Shown piece by piece: positions 17,217 through 25,346 of a stretch of 61,529 nt of DNA. Made by a program: the position numbers and the translations under genes. The stretch is from Singulisphaera sp. GP187 (lineage in GTDB: Bacteria; Planctomycetota; GCA-002687715), in assembly GCA_945907755.1 (NCBI GenBank), contig CAMDTN010000011.1:1-61529 (forward strand). The letters run 5' to 3'. Position 1 is the stretch's first letter. The number at the start of each line of letters is the position of its first letter. The notes under the pieces were generated by a model. It did not search any database, was not told the origin of the DNA, and was given only the letters and a program-made list of their open reading frames with translations.

Positions 17217-19003
17217 GCGTAGTCACCTTCCAGGTCAATTGGTGCCCATCCAAACGGCTGCGTTTGCCCCAGCAACACTTTGGCCAACGCACTCAATTGC
17301 ATTTCGCGGAAACCGTAGCTGGCAACCAGCGTAGCTTTGGCGCACTGGCTGCGCGCCGCAGCGACGCTTGCCGCGTCACTCGCTGCCGCAACTACCGCGA
17401 GATCGAAGGGCGAACGCAGTGCCAACAGCACCACACGCTCATGCGCTGCGCACAATGATTGCGCCAAGGTTGCTTGTGCGGGAATGGTGCTCGCGGCAGT
17501 CAACGCCAGCAGCACGATGTCGTAGCGGGCTGCGGCAGCCAGCGCGTCAGCGCATTCTTGTGCATTGGGCCGCGCGGGCAGACGCAGCACTTCGCAGCGC
17601 GCCGCCAAAGCTGTGGCCAACGCGCTGCCATCGGATTCGCCGCGCAATGGATCTTCCACTGGCGTGCCCGCAGCCAGAACCGGCAACAACAGCAGCGCGC
17701 TGCCGGTGGAACGCAGCGGCACCAAACCTTGCACATCTTGCACCACAGTGATGGCGCGCCCCGCGATGGCGGCGGACAGCGCTGTGGCCGCAGTGATGCT
17801 GCGAGAGCGCACGGCGTCTGCATCTTGAGCCGCAATGTGCGCAAGAATCGCACGCGGCGCAGCGTTGACCGGTTGCGCGGGCGGGGCGCTTGCGGCGGCC
17901 CATGCGCTGCGCAAGTTCACGGCGCGTTCGATGCTGCGGCGCGCAGCGGCCGCCGCGCTTTCATCGCGTGCGATTTCCTGCACCAGCGTGTCGCGCGCTT
18001 CGCGCTGCAACGCTGCGCTGCTGCATACGGTCAACACATCGTGACCTGCGGCGAAGGCATCGCGCACCGCAGCGGCGAAACCGAAGCGCTTCACGATGGC
18101 GCCCATTTCCATGTCGTCCGTCAGCACCAACCCTGCAAAGCCCAACTGATTGCGCAGTAATTCCGTGCAAATAGCGCGGCTGAATGTTGCGGGGCGGTTT
18201 GAATCCAGCGCGGTGTAAACAACATGGCTGGTCATCACCAAGGGCACGCCCACCTGCACTGCGTCACGGAAGGGCCTCAAATGCACGCTGTGATCGCGCA
18301 GTTCCACCACCGGTAAATCCAAGTGCGAATCCACTCGCGCTGCACCCAAGCCAGGGAAATGTTTGGCGCAACTCAGCACGCCCGCGTCACTGAAGCCAGA
18401 AATCATTGCGACACCAAGACGCGCCGCGAGTTCTGGAGTGGCGCCGAAGGAGCGAATGCCCGTGGAAGGGTTTGCGCCGGTGGTGGCCAAATCCAACGCA
18501 GGGGCCAGCACCACATCCACACCCGCGTCACGCAACAGCATGCCACACAGGCGGCCCTGTTCACGCGCGAGGTGCTCGCCCAGAGTTGGTTCACGCATGG
18601 CGATTGCGCCCAGCGCCATGTTGCCGGGCCACGAGGGCAGTAATCCGGCGAAGCGTTCCACCAGGCCGCCTTCTTGATCCACCGCTACGAACAATTCGTC
18701 GCCGAGAAGTGCGCGAAGTGCTGCGCACAGATTGCGCACCTGTTCAATGCTGCTGATATTGCGGCGGAATAAAATGACGCCGCTGGGGCGCAAGTCTGCG
18801 AGGTGCGCGCTGGTGGCGGCATCCAGCGCAGTGCCCTGGCTTCCGCTCGGACTGCCGCCCGATATTGAACCGAATGCGGGAATGCCCACCCACAGCAAAG
18901 CACCGGCAAGTTCGCGTGGGTCTGAGGCCATGAGTGTTGCGATCATCCGCTGCGCAGGCCTTGCCGCCAAGCACCCCACATGCGGCGCAGCAAACAGCGT
19001 CAT
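17213..19003 (-). CDS. nagZ: NagZ-like beta-N-acetylhexosaminidase (GH3)
   Basis: A family 3 glycoside hydrolase that removes GlcNAc from muropeptides or chitin oligomers. From the ATG at 19003, which overlaps the symporter stop as ATGA, the protein has 596 residues. Motifs in order are VAVDQEGGLVERF, LAPALDL, KHFPGLGAARVDSHLDLP and VLTDDMEMGAI with the nucleophile Asp. The usual KHFPGHG is KHFPGLG here, but the DSH catalytic pair is kept. A second alpha/beta domain of about 230 residues follows, as in two-domain Bacillus-type NagZ. No export signal is clear, so a cytoplasmic recycling role with MurQ is likely. Confidence 0.87.
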   Translation of the reverse strand: MTLFAAPHVGCLAARPAQRMIATLMASDPRELAGALLWVGIPAFGSISGGSPSGSQGTALDAATSAHLADLRPSGVILFRRNISSIEQVRNLCAALRALLGDELFVAVDQEGGLVERFAGLLPSWPGNMALGAIAMREPTLGEHLAREQGRLCGMLLRDAGVDVVLAPALDLATTGANPSTGIRSFGATPELAARLGVAMISGFSDAGVLSCAKHFPGLGAARVDSHLDLPVVELRDHSVHLRPFRDAVQVGVPLVMTSHVVYTALDSNRPATFSRAICTELLRNQLGFAGLVLTDDMEMGAIVKRFGFAAAVRDAFAAGHDVLTVCSSAALQREARDTLVQEIARDESAAAAARRSIERAVNLRSAWAAASAPPAQPVNAAPRAILAHIAAQDADAVRSRSITAATALSAAIAGRAITVVQDVQGLVPLRSTGSALLLLPVLAAGTPVEDPLRGESDGSALATALAARCEVLRLPARPNAQECADALAAAARYDIVLLALTAASTIPAQATLAQSLCAAHERVVLLALRSPFDLAVVAAASDAASVAAARSQCAKATLVASYGFREMQLSALAKVLLGQTQPFGWAPIDLEGDYA

Positions 19004-20499
19004 TGTGTGCGCGCGCTGGCTCCGTCCGGCTGCGCCGCCGCGCGCGGCACCAAACAGCACACCAGCAGCGTCAGCGTCGATGAAATGGGAATGAACCACG
19101 GCCACGCGATGCGCGCTTCCGCGAGCCCGAAGATTTGCTTGTGGAAGAACAGCGTGGCGCCGACGATGATCCCAACGCACAGCGCTATCACCACGCCACC
19201 GTCTCTGCGCCGTGGCAGCATCAGCGCGCATAAAAATGTGCCCAGAATGCCGCCGTACAGAATGGTCATGGCGGAGAGCGCGATGTTCACGAGGTCTTCG
19301 CTGGATTGCGTCGCCCACCACACGAAGAACAATGCGATGCCAAGGAGTGCCACGCCGCAGCCCGCCATCAGCATGCGCACACCGCGCAGCGTCATGGCGC
19401 GCTTCGGGAACAGGTCTGTCGTCCAAGTGGCGGCCACTGCGTTGATGGTGGCGCCCAAGCTGGCGACCGCCGCAGCGAAGAGGCCGGCGAAGACCAGCCC
19501 GCGCAAACCCGACGGCATCACATGCATGATGAAGTTGGGAAAGATCCGGCGCACATCGTCTTTGCTTGCGATGCCGTAGCCATCCGCGGGCAGATGTTGG
19601 TGATAAACCCACAGCACTGTGCCCACCGACAGAAACATGCCCACAATGGGGAATGTGAATAGGCCCGATGCAATCAGGCTGCGCACTGCGCCCTTCTCGG
19701 TGCGCACATTCAGCAGGTGCTGCACATTCTCTTGGCAGGTGCCGTGAGTGGCGAGTGTGAGGAATGCGCCGCCGATGATGGCCACTATCAACGGTTTGTG
19801 CGACGCGAGCCAATCCTCCCCTGCGCCTAAATTGATGAATTGAAGTTTGCCGGCTTCGAGGGCTTCGCTGATGACGGTGCTGGTGCCGATGCCTGCGTCG
19901 TTCAGCTTCAGCATTGCGAACACCACCGCAGTCGCCGCGCCAATGAAGAAGATGCTGCCTTGGGCGACATCGGTCCACACCACGGCTTTCAAGCCGCCGA
20001 GCATGGTGTACAGCGTGGCGATGCAACAGATGCCGACGATGGCGGCGAATATGTCTACCTGTGCAACGACGGCGAAGGCTACGGCGGCAATGAATGTGCG
20101 CACGCCGCTGCCGATCAAGCGGCCGCACACAAAGGCGATGGCGGTGGCCCGCTGCGTGCGCGGGCCCACGCGGGCGGCGAGAAAGCCATACGCCGTGGGC
20201 AGATTCAGGCGCCAATAAAGCCGCACCAGCACGGTGCCCACAATGATCTTGCCGATGAGCGCGCCAATGGCGAACTGCAAGTAATTCCAGTTAGTGCTGA
20301 ACGCCGATTCCGGCACGCCGATGTAAGTGGCGGCGGACACTTCGGTGGCCAGCACCGAGAAAACCACGGCCCACGCGGGCAGATCGCGATCGGCGCGCAG
20401 ATGTGCGTCGGCGCTCTTCGCGCCGCGCCCTGCTCGCATCCCCACCCCAACGATCAGCGCCACATAAGCACTAACGACGGTCCAGTCCAACCAACCCAT
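19000..20499 (-). CDS. Sodium:solute symporter (SSS/SLC5 family)
   Basis: A 499-residue membrane protein with about 13 hydrophobic segments. The N-terminal half shows the family pattern: FSVLATEVSAATYIGVPESAF, GALIGKIIVGTVLVRLYW, PTAYGFLAARVG and LYTMLGGLKAVVWTDVAQG. The family imports sugars, sialic acid, amino acids or vitamins with Na+. As first gene of an operon with nagZ, a cell-wall or chitin sugar such as GlcNAc or anhydroMurNAc is a reasonable guess, not shown. A -10-like TAAAGT lies 7 nt before the ATG. Confidence 0.87.
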   Translation of the reverse strand: MGWLDWTVVSAYVALIVGVGMRAGRGAKSADAHLRADRDLPAWAVVFSVLATEVSAATYIGVPESAFSTNWNYLQFAIGALIGKIIVGTVLVRLYWRLNLPTAYGFLAARVGPRTQRATAIAFVCGRLIGSGVRTFIAAVAFAVVAQVDIFAAIVGICCIATLYTMLGGLKAVVWTDVAQGSIFFIGAATAVVFAMLKLNDAGIGTSTVISEALEAGKLQFINLGAGEDWLASHKPLIVAIIGGAFLTLATHGTCQENVQHLLNVRTEKGAVRSLIASGLFTFPIVGMFLSVGTVLWVYHQHLPADGYGIASKDDVRRIFPNFIMHVMPSGLRGLVFAGLFAAAVASLGATINAVAATWTTDLFPKRAMTLRGVRMLMAGCGVALLGIALFFVWWATQSSEDLVNIALSAMTILYGGILGTFLCALMLPRRRDGGVVIALCVGIIVGATLFFHKQIFGLAEARIAWPWFIPISSTLTLLVCCLVPRAAAQPDGASARTQ

Positions 20500-20506
20500 G
20501 GCGGGG

Positions 20507-20512
20507 ACTTTA
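20507..20512 (-). promoter_or_regulatory. -10-like TAAAGT, leaderless start of the symporter operon
   Basis: On the minus strand TAAAGT ends 7 nt before the symporter ATG at 20499, the same arrangement as at kynA, pepE and the dapE-like gene. No Shine-Dalgarno is present. Confidence 0.4.
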
Positions 20513-20613
20513 TCAGTCGCGTGCGGCGATCTACCTGCTCCTACTCTTCACTGTGACGATCCGTGCCCAAGAGCTCAGAGCCGCAGCGGATGCTGGCGAT
20601 GCAGCGGCAATGA

Positions 20614-20877
20614 GCAGCGTGGGCGATGCTGAGCAGGCTCGAACCGATAAAGAAGGCGGCGAGGACGGTTCGCGATCATCTGTGGGGCATCATCAACGCG
20701 GTCGTGCTGCGGGCCACGAACGCTGCGTCGGAATCCATCAACGCCGAGATCCAACGGATCAAACGGATGGCCTACGGATTTCGAAGCCGTGAGCGGTTCC
20801 GCAACGCCATGTACTTCCACCTCGGCGACCTCAATCTCTACCCCGCCTCAGCCGAGTTTACTCACACGAATAATTGA
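20614..20877 (+). pseudogene. ISL3-family transposase, C-terminal fragment
   Basis: The reading frame from 20614 gives WAMLSRLEPIKKAARTV, then INAVVLRATNAASESINAEI, RFRNAMYFHLGDLNLYPA and a stop at 20875-20877. These are the conserved last 80 or so residues of ISL3-type DDE transposases. A TGA at 20611-20613 closes the frame upstream and no other part of the transposase is present, so this is a dead remnant. It marks the left edge of the accessory island. The rest of the 452-nt gap 20500-20951 shows nothing else apart from the end-like motif after the stop. Confidence 0.8.
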
Positions 20878-20882
20878 AGCGC
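20857..20882 (+). repeat. IS-end-like motif beside the ISL3 fragment
   Basis: ACTCACACGAATAATTGAAG at the end of the transposase fragment resembles ACCCACACGAATGGGTGAAG at 25269-25288, with 16 of 20 bases shared and the same orientation. It could be part of an ISL3 terminal repeat. Confidence 0.4.
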
Positions 20883-20951
20883 CGTTTTTCTCAGTGTTTC
20901 ACCGGGCCCGATTGAGAACTTGGGTCTCCTATCGCCCGGCTCTGCAGCCGG

Positions 20952-22628
20952 TCACCAGATGATGAAGGTGGCTCCAGAGCTGAGGATCAACCCGCCGGGC
21001 AACAGCGGATCTGACAGGCCCCACTGCCCGAACACGACGCTGCCGAGCAATGCGGGATTTGCTGGGATCGGAAGCGCGATCGACGCGACGCCAAGGGCAT
21101 TTGTCTGGGTCAAACCCAGCGAGAGCGGAAGCACCAGGTTTGCAGCCGCAAGGTCCACGAGGATCGGCGAAGTACTACCGGCCGGATTCGTTGCGAGGGA
21201 CAGTGCAAGGAGCGCTGGCGTGTTCGCGGGGATGCCACCGAGAGTGATCGCAAACGCAGCATTCCCGGGCGACGGCAGGCCCGATCCAAGCAGGGGACTG
21301 AAGAGACCTGTGTTGCCGTATGGGCTTCCGAAGCGCGCGCGGTTGCGTGCGACGCCAATCTGCGCCATCTGACTGTCCACAAAGATCAGATCGGAATCGC
21401 CATCCCCATCGAAGTCACCAACCCCGGACGCGCCCATGCGATAGGGGCCCACAGGAAAGGGTGGAATCGCTGGAAGCTCGATGGACATCGGCGATAGAAA
21501 TTGCCCATTCGCCTTACCAAGGACGGAGAATATTCTTGAATAACGCGTGAGGTATACCCCTTGGGTCGGCGGACCCCATTCATTCCGTACACCCATGAGG
21601 TCGAGGTGACCATCCCTGTTCACATCCGCAGTCATGAAACTGGTCTGTCCGCTCCTTGTGAAGGTTGGCACAGGTAGCTGCCACCAACCCCCTCCGCTGG
21701 TGGGTGCGATACAGGTGGCAATGATGGGCACTAATGGCGGCGTAGCGTTTGGATCAGCGGTCAAGATGATGTCAGCAGTGCCGTTCTCGTCGAGATCGCC
21801 CAGTTGCAGATCCCTATTTAAGATACTGTAACCCCAATTTATGACCGTACTGGGCATGGGCAGCGTCCAAGACATGCCAAACGATCCGCTAGTCCCGGGA
21901 CCCTGCAGAATGAACACCTGCATTAGCGGATACCCCGGTTGGTCGATCGCAACGAGATCCACGAATCCGTCACCTGTGACATCGCCTAACCTGAGATGTC
22001 CTAAGCCCTGTCCTGTTGGATACACGATGGTCTGCGTAAGGCTCCCGCCGAAAGTGGACACAACAAGGAAAGTCGTATAGGGACAGAGAGGAATAAGTCC
22101 TGCGAGGCACTGTACAAGAAGTTCTGGGAATCCATCGCTGTCGAAGTCGACCGCATGGAGTATACTGATAGGATGTGATGAGCCCCAGATCCACTGAAGC
22201 GTGAATCCACCGGCACCATCATTGGCGAATGTCAGAATGCTGCTTGAGGATAAAACCGCGAGTGCAATATCTGGGATTCCGTCCCGGTTAAAATCACCGA
22301 TCAGCGGAGAGCCCAACTGGGTCCCGGGGCCGCCATACGAGTAAGTGACTGGTATTCCCAATTGACCATTCGGCATCGACAAGGCTACACTGAATGTATA
22401 ATTAGTTAAACTTGCCGTTGTGACGACATCGTCGCGGCCATCCTGATTGAGGTCGCCAACCGCCAACTGCGACTGCCACCAAGCAGATGAATTCGGAAAG
22501 TATGCCGGCGCCTCAAGGTAGTTCGGGACAGCCTGAGCAAGACTCATTCCTGTGACCCATAGGAGGCAAGCCATAGTTTGCAGGAATAAACTTGTGCGCG
22601 TCCTGCTGGCGACCTCAGTACTGAACAT
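20952..22628 (-). CDS. Secreted FG-GAP/VCBS repeat protein
   Basis: A 558-residue exported protein. The ATG at 22628 gives a signal peptide (LQTMACLLWVTGMSLAQA). The body has several Asp-rich FG-GAP/VCBS repeats, for example VGDLNQDGRDDVV, IGDFNRDGIPDIAL, LGDVTGDGFVDLV, LGDLDENGTADII and VGDFDGDGDSDLIF. These form calcium-binding beta-propeller blades. The last 40 residues, ending LSSGATFIIW, resemble the tail of the secreted protein at 26823. Its start overlaps the protease gene end by 14 bp, so the two are probably co-expressed. The DNA is less GC-rich than in the flanking metabolic genes. Binding partner unknown. Confidence 0.85.
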   Translation of the reverse strand: MFSTEVASRTRTSLFLQTMACLLWVTGMSLAQAVPNYLEAPAYFPNSSAWWQSQLAVGDLNQDGRDDVVTTASLTNYTFSVALSMPNGQLGIPVTYSYGGPGTQLGSPLIGDFNRDGIPDIALAVLSSSSILTFANDGAGGFTLQWIWGSSHPISILHAVDFDSDGFPELLVQCLAGLIPLCPYTTFLVVSTFGGSLTQTIVYPTGQGLGHLRLGDVTGDGFVDLVAIDQPGYPLMQVFILQGPGTSGSFGMSWTLPMPSTVINWGYSILNRDLQLGDLDENGTADIILTADPNATPPLVPIIATCIAPTSGGGWWQLPVPTFTRSGQTSFMTADVNRDGHLDLMGVRNEWGPPTQGVYLTRYSRIFSVLGKANGQFLSPMSIELPAIPPFPVGPYRMGASGVGDFDGDGDSDLIFVDSQMAQIGVARNRARFGSPYGNTGLFSPLLGSGLPSPGNAAFAITLGGIPANTPALLALSLATNPAGSTSPILVDLAAANLVLPLSLGLTQTNALGVASIALPIPANPALLGSVVFGQWGLSDPLLPGGLILSSGATFIIW

Positions 22629-25035
22629 GATTGACTCCAGCCACGAATGAGATCCCCGTCGGCGGCGGTCCGGTCTCAATCGCAGTGAAGATGAGGCGTG
22701 CGGGCGGCCCGCCTATCGGAAGAAGGGCACTGACGAGGGTGGCCGGGATTGTGAGGGTGAGGACGGGCCCAGGTCCCAACAGCGTGATCGATGGTTGCGC
22801 GAGGTTGAAGTTGGTCCCGTTAACGGTGAGGCTCATGCCAGCGATGTTCACGGGGTAGTTACTGCTTGACATGAGGGTGAGTGGTGCACCCGGGGCCGGT
22901 CGCGAGCGTTCAACGATATAGGTCAGCGGCCTTGAGGTCGCATCTGGTGCTACCGCGTTGATACCGCCCCCATGGGTCACTTTCACAACATCGATGATCG
23001 TCCCCGGTAACACGCTGAAACTCCCCACAACTGGGATTCCCGTGGGGAGCCACAGCCCGTTCAGTCCCGGAAGCCCCGTCGGAGAAGAGGTTCCGTCGTT
23101 GGACAGAAACCGGGTCTGATTGGGTTGAGAGAAAATCGCGTTCACAGACGGGTTCAGAAACCCCTCGGAATACCACTCTCCGTAAGAACCACTGGATAGC
23201 CCGCAGAAGCCCAAGTCTTCGGCGACAATGTCGTACTGTATTCCGTAGAGAGTACTGCCAAGACCACCGAAATTGAGCGCCGTGATGCCGACGATCTCAA
23301 ACGCGCCCGATGAGGTGGTGCCCGTTGAAGTGTCCAAGGCGCCGACCACATCAGTGGATGAGAGGCGAGCCGTGCCACTGATAGTTCCCACAGGCGACAT
23401 TTGAAAAGCCATATCGGGTGGAGTAGCTGGAACGGGGAGTGAGGTTCCTACTGCTCTCGCGATCGGAAAGACATTGTCGCCAAAGCGCGCTCTGCCGCTG
23501 GGAGCGGGGATGTGGAGCCGTCCTCGAATGGTGGCCGTGGTGTTGATGAGCGGGTCTTTGCCAGATGCGGGGCTCTGCACTGGATAGATGCGGGAGAGAC
23601 CAGTGGCATCGTCCCTATGGAGCAGCGGGATTCCGTTGACCATATCTGTGCCGAAGAATCGTGTCACAGCGCTCATCATGCCGGGATATTCTGCGGGCGC
23701 TCCTGTGTATGACATCCAACTCGGGCCTGCATAGACGCTTGGTGGTACCCCACCGCCGCCGGGGTGCAAGTTGGTGTGGTCGAGTCCGAAGAAGTGGCCG
23801 ATCTCATGCACAAATGCGGTGGTCTGGTTTGGTAAGCCAGCAGCAAGCCCATAGATGAAAGAGTTTGTGTCGAAGATCACATCGCATTCGATGATGGCAC
23901 CCGTCTGCGCGTTCAAGTCCATACTGCAGAAGCCGCCGTTGTTGACGACGCGATTCTGCAAGAAGATGACCTCGTTGAAGCCGTTGCCCGTGGGGCCGGT
24001 TCCGATGGGCTCCGTCCCAGTATTCGACCACGTAGGGGTCGGCGCGATGGCCGTCGCAGAGTAGTCCCAGATCAGTTGCCCGGTGCTGGCTGCAGCCAAC
24101 GGCGCGGGCGCGGGTGGTAGGACACCAGCAAGACCAGGCGGGTCGTACACGGCATAGGCCGTAGCGCTTGAATAGCCGGGAGTGGTGGTGCCGAGGACCG
24201 GAGTGTCGGCGTACACGACTGCGGTTGTCACCCAAACATCTGCGGTGGCCACATTCGCGAATTTGTTGAAGGTGGTCTGAATGTGGCTGATCCAAGTTTG
24301 CCATGTGTAAACGGTAGGCACCGATCCGCCGGGAAAAATGTTGTCCGCGGCGCTCGTGCCGTTAGGCGCCGGCGTCGCCGGGTTGTTGAACGGGCAAGAG
24401 ATCACCACCTGCACGGGATTCCCCGGCCTCATGCCAGACCAATGTCGCATCACATTTGAGTGGTAGGGCACCGGCGAGGGGTTATTGGGATTTGCGGGCT
24501 TGGTGGCCGGATCCCCGTTCAGCATGTAAGGCGGCGTGGTGAAGTTGTAGCTTGCTGCCGTACCGGCGGCGCCGGGCAGCGTTATGGCCAGATTCGGCGG
24601 AGCGAAACCACAAGTGGCGCCCGGGGGGCCGCAACTGCCGAATGCCAAAACAAACCATGGATTGTCCGGAGTCACCGAAGAAGGGTCGCATTCGGAGAAG
24701 CACTTGCGGGCTGGAATGACGAGGCGCACCCGAGATTCGCCGGAAGGCGTGGTGTAGTCGAAGGTGGTGATTTCCTGCACAGCACCCAACTCGTCCATTG
24801 TGGAGGGCACGCGTCCTGTTGAGTGTCGGGGCGTGGTCGTGGCGATTCCATGGATCGGCGTGGCGTGTGCTGTGCCCATGATTGGAGGAACGGACGGGTC
24901 ACTAGGGCAAGGAGCGGCGGGCGGCTGATCCAGCGGAGACGCGGCGAGCCACAGCGTCAGTAGTGCGATCGGCCATGACCACCGGGCTCTGGGCTCTGGG
25001 CTCTGGGCTCTGGGCTCTGGGCAAATGTACTGTGC
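22615..25035 (-). CDS. Secreted metzincin-type metalloprotease with out-of-frame start
   Basis: The frame is open from 25035 to the stop at 22615. The zinc motif HEIGHFFGLDH (HExxHxxGxxH) lies near 23774-23806, with a likely Met-turn WMSYTG after it, so it is a metzincin endopeptidase. The first in-frame ATG (24879) misses an upstream signal peptide in the same frame, WSWPIALLTLWLAASPLD, encoded at about 24925-24980. A better start, ATG 25037-25039 with GAGGG 8 nt before it, is one frame out because of the (GGGCTCT)5 tract between. Loss of one unit would join it to the signal peptide. Thus the gene may be phase-variable and OFF here, or the tract length was misread. About 300 residues after the catalytic domain are unassigned. 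Confidence 0.75.
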   Translation of the reverse strand, partial: AQYICPEPRAQSPEPRARWSWPIALLTLWLAASPLDQPPAAPCPSDPSVPPIMGTAHATPIHGIATTTPRHSTGRVPSTMDELGAVQEITTFDYTTPSGESRVRLVIPARKCFSECDPSSVTPDNPWFVLAFGSCGPPGATCGFAPPNLAITLPGAAGTAASYNFTTPPYMLNGDPATKPANPNNPSPVPYHSNVMRHWSGMRPGNPVQVVISCPFNNPATPAPNGTSAADNIFPGGSVPTVYTWQTWISHIQTTFNKFANVATADVWVTTAVVYADTPVLGTTTPGYSSATAYAVYDPPGLAGVLPPAPAPLAAASTGQLIWDYSATAIAPTPTWSNTGTEPIGTGPTGNGFNEVIFLQNRVVNNGGFCSMDLNAQTGAIIECDVIFDTNSFIYGLAAGLPNQTTAFVHEIGHFFGLDHTNLHPGGGGVPPSVYAGPSWMSYTGAPAEYPGMMSAVTRFFGTDMVNGIPLLHRDDATGLSRIYPVQSPASGKDPLINTTATIRGRLHIPAPSGRARFGDNVFPIARAVGTSLPVPATPPDMAFQMSPVGTISGTARLSSTDVVGALDTSTGTTSSGAFEIVGITALNFGGLGSTLYGIQYDIVAEDLGFCGLSSGSYGEWYSEGFLNPSVNAIFSQPNQTRFLSNDGTSSPTGLPGLNGLWLPTGIPVVGSFSVLPGTIIDVVKVTHGGGINAVAPDATSRPLTYIVERSRPAPGAPLTLMSSSNYPVNIAGMSLTVNGTNFNLAQPSITLLGPGPVLTLTIPATLVSALLPIGGPPARLIFTAIETGPPPTGISFVAGVNHVQY
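24984..25022. repeat. Heptanucleotide tandem repeat (GGGCTCT)5 plus GGGC
   Basis: There are five perfect 7-bp units and a partial sixth, between the SD-preceded ATG at 25037-25039 and the signal-peptide codons of the protease. As 7 is not a multiple of 3, each gain or loss shifts the frame. On the coding strand the unit reads AGAGCCC and encodes a repeating RAQSPEP. Confidence 0.9.
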
Positions 25036-25250
25036 TCATCGACTTACCCTCACTCTTCGTGCTCACTGATCGGCCAGTGCGGCGAATCGCTCTTGCCTAG
25101 TTGTCCAAGCGCTGTTGGCTCGGATGAAATCGACCAAGCACGGAACCACACGATCACGACCTTCTCAGCGAAGCGACAGAAGACTAAGACTACACCCGCG
25201 CGCTACGAATGCGCAACAGGAATCTGGAGCTGCGAACCACTGTTTCTGAG

Positions 25251-25289
25251 TCTTCACTTATTCGTGTGACCCACACGAATGGGTGAAGA
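25251..25289. repeat. Long perfect hairpin, possible solo IS end
   Basis: Two 18-nt arms, TCTTCACTTATTCGTGTG and CACACGAATGGGTGAAGA, flank an ACC loop and pair fully as plus-strand RNA if two G-U pairs are allowed. The right arm matches the motif beside the ISL3 remnant at 20857. It may be a terminal inverted repeat left by an ISL3 element. The rest of the 307-nt gap 25040-25346 shows no ORF. Confidence 0.55.
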
Positions 25290-25333
25290 CCCGGAAATGG
25301 AGCGTGAACTCGCACTCTGCCCAACTATGACTG

Positions 25334-25339
25334 TAGAAT
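25334..25339 (+). promoter_or_regulatory. -10-like TAGAAT, leaderless start of msrA
   Basis: TAGAAT lies 7 nt before the ATG at 25347 and overlaps the alternative ATG at 25338. This favours 25347 as the start codon of a leaderless mRNA. Confidence 0.4.
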
Positions 25340-25346
25340 GGGCCGC

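Noticed and set aside
19004-20215. The upstream part of the 1000-codon frame ending in nagZ, suggesting a longer fusion protein
   Set aside because: This part is an out-of-frame reading of the symporter gene; nagZ has its own ATG overlapping the symporter stop.
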